Origin: a virus
Length of the DNA: 43,457 nucleotides
Virus record (IMG/VR): IMGVR_UViG_3300029908_000004
Location: 1 to 43,457 of that record
Strand: one strand, 5' to 3'
The notes below the pieces were generated by a model that ran no database searches, had not been told where the DNA came from, and worked only from the letters and a program-made list of their open reading frames with translations. This document shows, one piece after another, positions 24,590 through 31,321 of this stretch. The translations under genes and the position numbers were made by a program. Numbering within the stretch: the first letter of the stretch is position 1; each line of letters begins with the position of its first letter.

Positions 24590-24937
24590 TTATGAAATTC
24601 TATAATACACGAGGACAGTAACCTCACTGTCCTCAGTTAGTTCGTTTCTATACGCACTCTTAAGAGAAGAAAGTAATGAGGAATAACTCCTGTCCTCTAC
24701 TATCTGTTCCATCTCCACATATCTAGCCGGTATATCCCTAAATATTCCTACCCAACGATCAAGTATCCTAGCGGTACCTATTACTTCATGTTGTTTCCCA
24801 CTAGGGGAACATATACAGATATCAACTATTTCTTCTAACCCAGCTAGCTCCAACCATTTTTGACCAAGGCGCACAGTAGAACCCTCGAACCCTACCTGAG
24901 TGTCAATGCTCCTTCTAGTGTGAAGAATCTTATTCAT
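24590..24937 (-). CDS. ASCH-like domain protein (115 aa)
   Basis: The order of elements (STVRLGQKWLELAGLEEIVD, then HEVIGTARILDRWVGIFRDI, SLLSSLKSAYRN and a final TVLVYYRIS) matches the beta-barrel ASCH/PUA-like pattern of small phage proteins that bind RNA or modified bases. The match is by pattern only. The stop abuts tRNA-Cys. Confidence 0.5.
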   Translation of the reverse strand: MNKILHTRRSIDTQVGFEGSTVRLGQKWLELAGLEEIVDICICSPSGKQHEVIGTARILDRWVGIFRDIPARYVEMEQIVEDRSYSSLLSSLKSAYRNELTEDSEVTVLVYYRIS

Positions 24938-24982
24938 GTCGTCTCCAACAAGTTATAACTACTGTGTTTATTATACCATAGC

Positions 24983-25303
24983 CTAGTAAACTTCTCTGTC
25001 TAATCTTTCATTTGTTTTAACAGAAGTCTCTTCCGCACTCTTAGCTATAAGATCCCCTACAGAATTATGTTCAGGATAGTATTTCCTAAAGTGTATTATC
25101 AATGCTTGTCTAGAAGTTTCATATTTTTTAGTGTACTCTTCTAGTTCTTTATTATACTTCGCCAAGATCTGTTGTTCTCTGCTTATTACGTCTTGTATTC
25201 TAATGATGTTAGACGCTTCTGATGATAGTGTACCTGATAGACCTTGTTCCACTTTCAGTAGGCTTACACCGTCTAATTTTACGTCCTCTTTCTTGTGAGA
25301 CAT
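24983..25303 (-). CDS. Coiled-coil protein, paralog A (106 aa)
   Basis: Helical with a central coiled coil (ISREQQILAKYNKELEEYTK). The C-terminus RLDREVY is nearly the same as that of the upstream gene (RLDREVF), so both are paralogs. The ATG overlaps the upstream stop in TAATG. Function unknown; the shared tail suggests a common partner. Confidence 0.6.
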   Translation of the reverse strand: MSHKKEDVKLDGVSLLKVEQGLSGTLSSEASNIIRIQDVISREQQILAKYNKELEEYTKKYETSRQALIIHFRKYYPEHNSVGDLIAKSAEETSVKTNERLDREVY

Positions 25304-25689
25304 TAGAACACCTCTCTATCTAGCCTGTTACTAATCTTCTGTTCTATAGCTATCACTGAGGTTTCCGTAGGTCTAAGAGGGTTAATTGAATGGAATACAA
25401 TTAATTCAGCTCGCAACTTTTCAGCTTCGTTTATTAAATCATCGAGCTCTTTCCTCTTGGTATTTAACACTTCGTTCAGTTGTGCGATCTTCTTTATGCA
25501 GGTATCCGCGTTACTCTCATACTCCGTTATAACAGCTATCTTTGTGGAAATGTTACCAAGCTTTTCATAGATGGAGCCTATCAATGCGCGCTCTTTATCA
25601 GCTATTTCTTTTAATGAGAAGGGTTTAACACTTACATCTGTGTTAGTACCCCCAGTAGGGCCCTCTGTTGCTTTGGAGTTCTCTGTCAT
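25303..25689 (-). CDS. Coiled-coil protein, paralog B (128 aa)
   Basis: Start is the ATG at 25689 (MTENSKATEG), since a longer frame would run into tRNA-Leu. The protein has a Thr/Gly-rich N-terminus, then a long coiled coil (KIAQLNEVLNTKRKELDDLI) and the tail RLDREVF shared with the next gene. No family is recognised. Confidence 0.6.
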   Translation of the reverse strand: MTENSKATEGPTGGTNTDVSVKPFSLKEIADKERALIGSIYEKLGNISTKIAVITEYESNADTCIKKIAQLNEVLNTKRKELDDLINEAEKLRAELIVFHSINPLRPTETSVIAIEQKISNRLDREVF

Positions 25690-25714
25690 GATAGACTCCT
25701 CTCTATTAATAAGT

Positions 25715-25797
25715 TGGTACTGGCGGAGGGACTCGAACCCCCAATCCCGAAGGCATCCGATCTTAAGCCGGATGTGTATGCATTCCACCACGCCAGC
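25715..25797 (-). tRNA. tRNA-Leu (TAA)
   Basis: Class II tRNA with acceptor GCTGGCG/CGCCAGT, anticodon stem TCCGG/TCGGA and loop CTTAAGA (anticodon TAA), a long variable arm (TGCCTTCGGGATTG), T-loop TTCGAGT, discriminator A and encoded CCA. Confidence 0.92.
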
Positions 25798-25803
25798 ACA
25801 TTG

Positions 25804-26124
25804 TTATAATGCTATAGTACCTGTACGGAAGGCATCCTGAGGTAAACCTTGTGCCTTTGCTCTACCTTCTTCAGCTACACCATCGTTAGGTGGTGGTGCT
25901 AATTGGAAGGAATTCCTAATCGTTTCTACTAACCCCGGTAGATCTTCAGCAGCTTGATCAACGAAAGATTGTGCTGCTTGATAATCAGATGCGTTTATAG
26001 CTATTACTGACCCATCTGAAGTATGAATACGTAGTTCAATGGCATCTCCTGATACCTTTGTTATAGTCGCTGTAACAATACAATGAAACTTTCCATTGTT
26101 TAACACTAAGTTAATAGTCTGCAT
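25804..26124 (-). CDS. Hypothetical protein (106 aa)
   Basis: Two beta strands (MQTINLVLNNGKFHCIVTAT and IELRIHTSDGSVIAINA), a helix (YQAAQSFVDQAAEDLPGLVE) and a disordered Pro/Ala tail. No family is recognised. It lies between tRNA-Leu(TAA) and an interrupted tRNA locus. Confidence 0.6.
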   Translation of the reverse strand: MQTINLVLNNGKFHCIVTATITKVSGDAIELRIHTSDGSVIAINASDYQAAQSFVDQAAEDLPGLVETIRNSFQLAPPPNDGVAEEGRAKAQGLPQDAFRTGTIAL

Positions 26125-26144
26125 TTTATCCTTTGTTTAATTTG

Positions 26145-26347
26145 TGGTGCTCACGGCGAGATTCGAACTCGCGACCCACACATTAGATTGTGTGTCTAAG
26201 TAGCTATAACGCGCTTTCCTACACATTTCAGTGATAGGAGTTAATCCTATCTCGGTTACGATGTACCTTTCGGGGCCTCCGCAACTCACTACCTATGACG
26301 AGCTTCCTAAGTTTGCTCCGCTCTTTCCATTCTAAGCTATCGTGAAC
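26145..26347 (-). tRNA. Interrupted tRNA-like gene (exon halves about 125 nt apart)
   Basis: The 5' half (GTTCACG, then a normal D-arm AGCTTAGAATGG...GAGC) and the 3' half (T-arm GCGAG/CTCGC, then CGTGAGC, discriminator A, CCA) have acceptor strands that pair over 7 bp with one G-U. About 125 nt of structured sequence separate them, including GATAGGA/TCCTATC (7 bp). The 3' half carries a stem CACAC/GTGTG with an 8-nt loop AATCTAAT, so the anticodon could be CTA or TCT; it cannot be fixed. It may be an intron-bearing tRNA or a decayed one. Confidence 0.45.
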
Positions 26348-26353
26348 AATATT

Positions 26354-26404
26354 TGGTACCGACGACGGGGATCGAACCTGCAACGGCTTTCGCCTCAACT
26401 GATT
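26354..26404 (-). pseudogene. tRNA 3'-half remnant
   Basis: A T-arm-like stretch (GCAGG, loop TTCGATC, CCCGT, one mismatch), a 3' acceptor strand CGTCGGT, discriminator A and CCA, preceded by GGC-GAAA-GCC. No 5' half exists: the intact tRNA-Leu(TAG) begins right before it. It is a truncated tRNA gene. Confidence 0.5.
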
Positions 26405-26481
26405 TGGTCCGGGAGGTCGGACTTGAACCGACAGAATCGAGTTCCTAAGACTCGCACGTTTGCCAATTACGTCACCCCCGG
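26405..26481 (-). tRNA. tRNA-Leu (TAG) with a class I body
   Basis: Acceptor CCGGGGG/CTCCCGG, D-stem ACGT/ACGT, anticodon stem CGAGT/ACTCG with loop CTTAGGA (anticodon TAG, codon CUA), variable loop of only 5 nt, T-arm GTCGG/CCGAC, discriminator A and encoded CCA. Bacterial Leu tRNAs normally have a long variable arm, so this body is unusual. Confidence 0.88.
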
Positions 26482-26508
26482 TTATTGGTTTCTATAGCAT
26501 GGCAATTT

Positions 26509-26733
26509 TTAGTTAGGTTTAGAGTATAGAAAAACTTGTTCGTTGTTCGGATTACCAAGGTTCATTAAACCATTCTGTATATTTCTCCCCAAGTCATTGG
26601 CTTCTTGGTCCGAATCGGTAGCCCATATCTTATGGGCCCATTCACCCTTACCTAATACTACCAGATGAACTTCATTCTTCAATAACTTTGTTAATTCATT
26701 ATTATTGGTATACTTGATGTGTCTAATAGACAT
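26509..26733 (-). CDS. Hypothetical protein (74 aa)
   Basis: Small alpha/beta protein (LTKLLKNEVHLVVLGKGEWA, then ATDSDQEANDLGRNIQNGL). No family is recognised. The start has AGGAG. It opens the segment between the tRNA-Leu group and the GGQ gene. Confidence 0.6.
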   Translation of the reverse strand: MSIRHIKYTNNNELTKLLKNEVHLVVLGKGEWAHKIWATDSDQEANDLGRNIQNGLMNLGNPNNEQVFLYSKPN

Positions 26734-26782
26734 TGTAGTCCTCCTAAGCGTGCGCGTCTTTCAGTTCCACCATCTGGGCTTA

Positions 26783-26974
26783 CTACGCTATCCTTATAAT
26801 TTGGAGCAATTCTTCTTTGCTTCTACAAAAATCGGTGTACAGTTTAGCAAAATCATTTGCTGCCATACAAGTACATCCAGAGAAACTACAACTTACTTTA
26901 TGAGTTCTAGTATGTATTACTTTAATAGCTAAGTCAAGAGTCTCTAGAACTTTCTCGTGTTCATCAAGTGTCAT
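26783..26974 (-). CDS. Hypothetical protein (63 aa)
   Basis: Helical protein with an internal CSFSGCTC, which might bind a metal. AGGAG lies 7 nt before the ATG and overlaps the stop of the GGQ gene, so it is coupled to it. Function unknown. Confidence 0.6.
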   Translation of the reverse strand: MTLDEHEKVLETLDLAIKVIHTRTHKVSCSFSGCTCMAANDFAKLYTDFCRSKEELLQIIRIA

Positions 26975-26983
26975 AAATAACTC

Positions 26984-27366
26984 CTAGAAGTATTCTATTT
27001 TTATATTCTCTTGGGACATCATCTGGTCTACCTTCTTCCAGATTTCTTCATCAGTCATTTCTATGATAACATTACTTTGACCTAGTCTACGTGCTACTTC
27101 TATTTTATGCCAAGCTTTGAACGCAGAGGTATTAACACACTTAACGAACGCCTGTTCTTTGTTCTTGGCTTGGTCTCTACCATCTCTATGCTCAGCTGTT
27201 GCTCCAGAATCAATGTGGATACACCTTACACCATTCTGTTTGGCGTTTCTGTGAATATAGGTCTCCCGACCTAATGCTGACCGCCGTTACCGCCCGTGCA
27301 GAAAGTCTCAAAGGTAAAATCCTTGCGAGTGAGAGTAAATAATAGGTGCTTTTCTTTTTTAGACAT
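26984..27366 (-). CDS. GGQ release-factor-like protein, frame joined by a putative ribosomal bypass
   Basis: Segment 1 (27366-27274) encodes 31 residues ending FCTGGNGGQH, the catalytic GGQ of class I release factors and ArfB-type rescue hydrolases. TAG follows at once. Segment 2 (27250-26984, 88 residues) continues the family without a gap: RNAKQNGVRCIHIDSGATAE, then RDQAKNKEQAF, as in the RF-1 domain (VRLTHIPTG, RSQHKNKAKA). The 23 nt between contain a hairpin and a second His codon. Together they give 119 aa, ArfB-like in size. The protein would release peptides from ribosomes. Alternatives are a pseudogene or a truncated 31-aa peptide. ATG overlaps the preceding endonuclease stop by 8 nt. 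Confidence 0.7.
27251..27276 (-). other. Putative translational bypass element
   Basis: Take-off codon CAT (27276-27274) is followed by TAGGTCGGGAGACCTATATT and then landing codon CAC (27253-27251). TAGGTC and GACCTA pair perfectly (6 bp) around a GGGA tetraloop, and the stop codon lies in the stem. Hopping from CAT to CAC, both read by His-tRNA(GTG), restores the GGQ protein frame. Phage T4 gene 60 has the same layout: a stop right after the take-off codon, a tetraloop hairpin and a matching landing codon. Confidence 0.6.
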
Positions 27367-27949
27367 CTTGATTCCCCTTCTTGTGTTTAGCTAGGTAAGC
27401 AATGGCTTCTTCTAGGAGATGCTCATCTTCATTCAATAAACCTATGGCTGTGTTGCATTTGCTACATAGTAATCCTCTATGCTTCCCAGAGGAGTGGCAG
27501 TGATCCAGAGACAATCTAATCAATTTACCTTGTCTTGTCTTTGTTTCTTTCTCTTTACAGATAGCACACTTGCCTTCCTGTGCTTCATGAAGGTTATTAT
27601 ATTCCTGCCTTGTGACTCCGTACTTAGTTTTCAAGCAACTATTATAAGACTGCTCATATATCTTATCTTTGTTCTTGTGTCTGTTTCTAGTTGTTATCAG
27701 TCCTGTAGACTTGCTCCAGCAGGTTTTACAGATATGCCTTTTTCCTAATCTATCCCTCCGGTCGTAAAATTCACCTGATGTTTTATCAAGCTTGCATTTA
27801 GTACATATTCTTCCGGTTGGAGTTTCCAGTATAGATTTCTGGTATAGATTAAAGCAATTAGTAGAACAGAATGATTTACGGTTTGGTTTTATTTGACTGG
27901 GCTTCTTGGGGTGTACTTTCGTACAGTAGGTACATATTACATTCATCAT
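27359..27949 (-). CDS. HNH / endonuclease VII-like homing endonuclease
   Basis: This 196-aa protein has an N-terminal zinc module (CTYCTKVHPKKP..., FCSTNCFNLYQKS), a second pair (CTKCKLDKTSGEFYDRR, CKTCW) and a C-terminal recombination endonuclease VII-type core: YGVTRQEYNNLHEAQEGKC, CAICKE, LSLDHCHSSGKHRGLLCSKC, NTAIGLLNEDEHLL. It sits between two copies of the start of the GGQ gene and overlaps the downstream copy by 8 nt. It is probably the homing endonuclease that targets this gene. A CATACTATATAGG motif precedes it. Confidence 0.88.
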   Translation of the reverse strand: MMNVICTYCTKVHPKKPSQIKPNRKSFCSTNCFNLYQKSILETPTGRICTKCKLDKTSGEFYDRRDRLGKRHICKTCWSKSTGLITTRNRHKNKDKIYEQSYNSCLKTKYGVTRQEYNNLHEAQEGKCAICKEKETKTRQGKLIRLSLDHCHSSGKHRGLLCSKCNTAIGLLNEDEHLLEEAIAYLAKHKKGNQDV

Positions 27950-28075
27950 GTACCTATATAGTATGTGACCTCCGTTACCTTTCTGTGTTGTCCACCCTTA
28001 CCGCCTGTACAGAAGGTCTGAAACTCAAAGTCTTTCCTTGTCAGAGAGAATAAGAGGTGTTTCTCCTTAGACATA
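27947..28075 (-). pseudogene. Second copy of the GGQ gene start, cut by the endonuclease gene
   Basis: The 42-codon frame begins MSKEKHLLFSLTRKDFEFQT and reaches FCTGGKGGQHRK, then leaves the family and ends at a TGA that overlaps the endonuclease ATG (ATGATG). It matches the intact start at 27366 almost residue by residue, but the DNA is clearly diverged. Here the uninterrupted sequence CAACACAGAAAG stands at the site where the other copy has the insert. It is either an upstream half-gene left by endonuclease insertion or a short expressed peptide. Confidence 0.7.
27953..27965 (-). promoter_or_regulatory. CATACTATATAGG motif before endonuclease gene
   Basis: The minus strand reads CATACTATATAGG ending 4 nt before the endonuclease ATG at 27949, and fits the TATACTATA-like motif seen before the other endonuclease genes. 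The short distance to the start makes a transcription start within or before the ribosome site necessary, so its role is less certain than at 3597 or 41472. Confidence 0.35.
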
Positions 28076-28093
28076 ACTAACTCCTGTTGGGAG

Positions 28094-28333
28094 CTAGCTT
28101 AACCCCCCAACCTTCCAGTCCGTATGTAATAAGTCTTTATGTCGTAAGGTTGTAAACATACGGGAAACTTTCCATAGACGAGAGTCATCCATAAGTGAGA
28201 TTATACTATCTACTTGATAACCTTTTGTCTTTGGCAACCATACAACCACTTTTACTCCAGTTGGTTGATAATACTTAGCATCCAATTCTTGGAGTTCACA
28301 CTGAACATATAGCTCTTCTTCTTTTCCAATCAT
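28094..28333 (-). CDS. Hypothetical protein (79 aa)
   Basis: A small protein with LYVQCELQELDAKYYQPTGV and VVVWLPKTKGYQVDSIISLM. No family is recognised. AGGAG-like bases are not obvious before the ATG, which lies 3 nt after the upstream stop, so coupled translation is likely. Confidence 0.6.
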   Translation of the reverse strand: MIGKEEELYVQCELQELDAKYYQPTGVKVVVWLPKTKGYQVDSIISLMDDSRLWKVSRMFTTLRHKDLLHTDWKVGGLS

Positions 28334-28336
28334 ACA

Positions 28337-28639
28337 CTAGCTGTCCTTATCCTTAGACATATTCTTTATGTTTTCTATTAGTTCATCCACTAAATGGATC
28401 TTCACCCCATTGTTCTTATCCATGGCAATGATCCCCGACATAACTATTTCCTGATTCTCTGTGTGTTCCTTCAGCAAGTCTTTTTTGTTTAGTAAATCTA
28501 GCATTGCCTGTCCACCAGCCTGAACACCATCCCTTATACCTATTTTAAACCCCATCAGCAACCCCCTCCTTCTACCCTCAAAGAAGCAGGCCACTCCACC
28601 TACAATGTAGATAGCCATTATCATAAATACCTGTGTCAT
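28337..28639 (-). CDS. Membrane-anchored hypothetical protein (100 aa)
   Basis: The N-terminus MTQVFMIMAIYIVGGVACFF is a transmembrane helix, then EGRRRGLLMGF (positive inside). The remaining 70 residues are helical and charged (KKDLLKEHTENQEIVMSGII). A topology with the C-terminus in the cytoplasm is likely. Function unknown. It is preceded by tRNA-Lys. Confidence 0.6.
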   Translation of the reverse strand: MTQVFMIMAIYIVGGVACFFEGRRRGLLMGFKIGIRDGVQAGGQAMLDLLNKKDLLKEHTENQEIVMSGIIAMDKNNGVKIHLVDELIENIKNMSKDKDS

Positions 28640-28659
28640 AAATTCTCCTTGGTGGAAGC

Positions 28660-28735
28660 TGGTGGGAACGAAGAGATTCGAACTCTTATGGTCGACGCTT
28701 AAAAGGCGTGTGCATCACCCTTCTGCCACGTTCCC
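28660..28735 (-). tRNA. tRNA-Lys (TTT)
   Basis: Acceptor GGGAACG/CGTTCCC, anticodon stem ACGC/GCGT with loop CTTTTAA (anticodon TTT), T-arm AAGAG/CTCTT with TTCGAAT, discriminator A and encoded CCA. Confidence 0.92.
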
Positions 28736-28761
28736 CAGTTTAAAAGAATAGTCTAGGTAGT

Positions 28762-29583
28762 CTACCACCCAAGCCATCTATCATTGTTTGATGTTTCACT
28801 TATTGAAGCGGACCTCTTACCATACTTAAGGATATATCCGCGTTCTTTCTCAAGTAGTTCTTCTATCCTTAATAGTTCTCTGGAGTTAGCCAGACGGGAA
28901 CCGACAAGAATTTTCTCCCCAACTTCATAGATACGTGATTCTCCGATATTTGGATCCCATCGCATCTCTGGCTTGGTAAGGGTTACCCAGCTATTCTTAC
29001 GCCATCTTTCTTCATTGACCTTATTAACGTAGTTGTACCCACGAATTAATCTATACTCACAAGCAGAGTCTACCCACAAGGTCCGAATGTTCTTCGCCAT
29101 CTGCTTTGTTATATTGTGGTTATCGATATAACTATACTTCTTATAGCAAAGGAGATTAGTTATTGGATGAACATAGAAACCAGAGACCTCCATTTTATGT
29201 AAATGGGAAGGTATTGCCATAACGGTTTTACCATCTTTTCCCATGAAGCAATTGGTGGTAACGTTCCATTTAATCCAGTGTAAGATAAAATTATTCACAT
29301 TGGTACGGGCGTCTACTACTTCCCGAATCTCACTGTATATTTTATCCCATGGTTTTCCAACACTCTTGTGTAAAAATCTTGTCAAAGGGGTTGTATATTC
29401 TATCTTGTCGTTACAATCCCATCCGTAGACACGGCCTCTCAAAGACAGGTGCGTGATGTTATCACTCGTACCTTCTTCATATTTTGAAACGTCTTTGGTA
29501 TCGAGCTTCTTTGCAGTCTTCGCAGTGGGGTATTTGTTGACACGACCACGTTCATAGACTATTTTGCCAAAGTCTTTACGCAT
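28762..29583 (-). CDS. Hypothetical protein (273 aa)
   Basis: I cannot name its family. Visible features are a basic N-terminus (GRVNKYPTAKTAKKLDTKDV), a conserved-looking LTRFLHKSVGKPWDKIYSEI near residue 70 that I associate with uncharacterised phage and bacterial proteins, and a charged C-terminal helix (LLRIEELLEKERGYILKYG). It stands alone between tRNA-Lys and tRNA-Arg. Confidence 0.65.
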   Translation of the reverse strand: MRKDFGKIVYERGRVNKYPTAKTAKKLDTKDVSKYEEGTSDNITHLSLRGRVYGWDCNDKIEYTTPLTRFLHKSVGKPWDKIYSEIREVVDARTNVNNFILHWIKWNVTTNCFMGKDGKTVMAIPSHLHKMEVSGFYVHPITNLLCYKKYSYIDNHNITKQMAKNIRTLWVDSACEYRLIRGYNYVNKVNEERWRKNSWVTLTKPEMRWDPNIGESRIYEVGEKILVGSRLANSRELLRIEELLEKERGYILKYGKRSASISETSNNDRWLGW

Positions 29584-29598
29584 ATTATCCTTTAAGTA

Positions 29599-29675
29599 TG
29601 GTGCCCATGACTAGATTCAAACTAGCACCCTCTGTCTTCGGAGGACAGTGCTCTATTCATTTGAGCTACACGGGC
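29599..29675 (-). tRNA. tRNA-Arg (CCG)
   Basis: Acceptor GCCCGTG/CATGGGC (one G-U), D-arm TAGCTCAAATGAATAGAGC, anticodon stem CTGTC/GACAG with loop CTCCGAA (anticodon CCG), T-stem CTAG/CTAG, discriminator A, encoded CCA. Its first 23 nt are also the last codons and stop of the gene at 29653. Confidence 0.9.
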
Positions 29676-30042
29676 GATATGGGTCAATAATGAAACGACA
29701 GTGCCCTCTTAATTCATTGGCTATGTTCATAGCACCAACTGGGTTTAGCGAGTGTATTATTATCAGTGGTGGTGGTACACCTTGCTTGTCTATAACTCTT
29801 AATAGGTACCTAGCACAATCAAGACCAGTCTTCTCATTGTAAGTGGTATATGGAACAGGTCTATTTGGGTCGCCCTCGCCCTCAATGTACTCAAAGTAAT
29901 GTTCCATAGATAAATCATGATCAAGGCTAACAATATCTGGCATCCCATTTTCATCTATAAACTTAACAAATGCTTTATAATCTCTTACCACGATCCATGT
30001 TTTATCATAGGGATCACGAATGTCATCTAGGAATAAATTCAT
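29653..30042 (-). CDS. Cyclic-phosphate processing receiver-domain protein (cpRRD-like)
   Basis: The 129-aa protein begins MNLFLDDIRDPYDKTWIVVR and has VSLDHDLSMEHY, TGLDCARYLL and IIIHSLNPVGAMNIANEL, the marks of the receiver-like family linked to cyclic phosphate and RNA-end processing. It could act on RNA ends made by tRNA-cleaving host defences (inference from family and context). The 3' end overlaps tRNA-Arg(CCG) by 23 nt: the stop TAG lies in the D-loop. Confidence 0.75.
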   Translation of the reverse strand: MNLFLDDIRDPYDKTWIVVRDYKAFVKFIDENGMPDIVSLDHDLSMEHYFEYIEGEGDPNRPVPYTTYNEKTGLDCARYLLRVIDKQGVPPPLIIIHSLNPVGAMNIANELRGHCRFIIDPYRPCSSNE

Positions 30043-30335
30043 ATTTTTACCTCTTTAAACAAACCTAATTTATTATATCCATGACAAGGACGAGTGTAGC
30101 TATGTGGTTCCCCATGACTGTGGTATGTAACAATCTTTGGGAGTTTACAGATGATATAGCGATCTTTGGAAAAGATTCCGCAAAGTACGGAATTAAAGGT
30201 AGGTGCACGCCCACGATGTTTAACTCTTTCCTTAAAGAAACAAGTATTATTTAAAACCGTAAACTTGTCTCCATCCAGTTCGATGAATAGATAACCACCA
30301 CAAGTACTACATTTTCTGCTTAGAATCGTCAGCAT
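30039..30335 (-). CDS. Hypothetical zinc-binding protein (98 aa)
   Basis: An early CSTCGG and later HSHGEPHS and CHGY suggest metal binding. The N-terminus overlaps the upstream gene by 29 nt, so the true start could be slightly later. No family is recognised. It runs into the cpRRD gene with a 4-nt overlap. Confidence 0.55.
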   Translation of the reverse strand: MLTILSRKCSTCGGYLFIELDGDKFTVLNNTCFFKERVKHRGRAPTFNSVLCGIFSKDRYIICKLPKIVTYHSHGEPHSYTRPCHGYNKLGLFKEVKI

Positions 30336-30552
30336 TTTTTATACTCTCTAAGATACCTTCCACTGAACCAGAGAAATTATACATGTAGTCAAAGAGTTTA
30401 TCATCTTGGAGGGAACCTCTTTCATTCTTCACTCCCTCTTTAATGTTTAACTCTTTACAACATTTAGAGTATATCTCATCTCGTTTCTTGGTGATACCAC
30501 GAATCTTCTTGGAATACTTACTTATGATTTTGGTTTTATCCTTCTTATCCAT
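30307..30552 (-). CDS. Hypothetical Lys-rich protein (81 aa)
   Basis: Very basic N-terminal helix (MDKKDKTKIISKYSKKIRGI), a Cys pair (YSKCCKEL) and an acidic C-terminal half. No family is recognised. Overlaps both neighbours by a few bases, typical of the operon. Confidence 0.55.
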   Translation of the reverse strand: MDKKDKTKIISKYSKKIRGITKKRDEIYSKCCKELNIKEGVKNERGSLQDDKLFDYMYNFSGSVEGILESIKNADDSKQKM

Positions 30553-31111
30553 CTATCACCTCTGGGGTGTACCCATCAAACTTAGGATGTTCCCCAATAG
30601 TTCTAGTGTCCATATAAACTTTCAACTCTTCGAAACTTACTGGAGAAAAGTTCCAACAATCAACACCTATATCACAGGACTTCCCGTATGGTGGTAACCC
30701 TCCATGAGAGTGCCCATATAGATGCCAAGTTCCCCTCAGATCATGTCGCCAAGTACGCATAGCATAGTGACACAGCACTATACTCTGAGCCCCTACTGTG
30801 ACTTCTAACATAGAGTAACAGCCAATGAAAGGACTAGTTTTAGCTCTTATCCGCATAAGTAGGTTGTCATGGTTACCATCTACCAAAATGATACGACCAT
30901 GTAGTTTACGAATTATGGGTTCTAAGTCTACTGGTTTCATCTTCATAGCAAAATCACCAAGATGATATACCAAATCGTTTGGTTTGATCTTACTATTCCA
31001 ATTTTCTATGAGCTTGCTGTTCATCTCTGATACATCAGCAAATGGGCGCTTACAAAGTCTTATGATATTTTCGTGACCGAAATGGGTATCGGCAGTGAAG
31101 AAAGTGTTCAT
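30545..31111 (-). CDS. Metallophosphoesterase (188 aa)
   Basis: A compact calcineurin-like enzyme: TADTHFGHENII, YHLGDFAM, VDGNHDN, LCHYAMRTW and LYGHSHG, so all metal ligands are present. Similar small phage and bacterial proteins act as phosphodiesterases of unknown substrate. It differs clearly from the one at 20369 (shorter, different motifs spacing). It follows the tRNA-like gene at 31145. Confidence 0.88.
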   Translation of the reverse strand: MNTFFTADTHFGHENIIRLCKRPFADVSEMNSKLIENWNSKIKPNDLVYHLGDFAMKMKPVDLEPIIRKLHGRIILVDGNHDNLLMRIRAKTSPFIGCYSMLEVTVGAQSIVLCHYAMRTWRHDLRGTWHLYGHSHGGLPPYGKSCDIGVDCWNFSPVSFEELKVYMDTRTIGEHPKFDGYTPEVIDG

Positions 31112-31141
31112 ACGAGTCTCTCAAATTCTAGATTTTTATGT

Positions 31142-31218
31142 TGGGAGCCCTAGTAGGATTCGAACCTACCTAATCCATCTACAGTAAACTGTTTAGGAAA
31201 CAGTGCTGGTATAGGGCC
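31142..31218 (-). tRNA. tRNA-like gene, unusual D-arm (possibly Tyr GTA)
   Basis: Acceptor GGCCCTA/TAGGGCT, T-arm GTAGG/CCTAC with TTCGAAT, and CCA are normal. The 5' half is odd: a hairpin CTGTTT/AAACAG stands where the D-arm should be, without the GG of a D-loop. A weak anticodon stem with loop CTGTAGA would give GTA (Tyr). An alternative arm ACTGT/ACAGT with loop TTCCTAA would give CCT (Arg). A good tRNA-Tyr is present at 31868. Confidence 0.5.
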
Positions 31219-31244
31219 TTATCAATTATTGTGGTCTCTTAGAA

Positions 31245-31321
31245 TGGTGCACCCGGAGAGAGTCGAACTCCCGGCCTTTTCGTTCGTAGCGAATTGCTCT
31301 TGTCCACTGAGCTACGGGTGC
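31245..31321 (-). tRNA. tRNA-Arg (ACG)
   Basis: Acceptor GCACCCG/CGGGTGC, anticodon stem TTCG/CGAA with loop CTACGAA (anticodon ACG, A34 probably edited to inosine by the host), T-arm GGGAG/CTCTC, discriminator A, encoded CCA. It abuts the endolysin stop. Confidence 0.9.

Noticed and set aside
25690-25791. N-terminal extension of the coiled-coil paralog B
   Set aside because: The extension is the reverse reading of tRNA-Leu(TAA); the ATG at 25689 is the sensible start.
26145-26347. tmRNA (ssrA) in the interrupted tRNA locus
   Set aside because: About 200 nt is short for a tmRNA, the acceptor lacks the G-U pair that marks tmRNA for alanine, the D-arm is normal, and no tag-like open frame is seen.
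26145-26347. Group I intron in the tRNA
   Set aside because: The insert of about 125 nt is too small, the break does not fall clearly in the anticodon loop, and I cannot find the conserved core elements.
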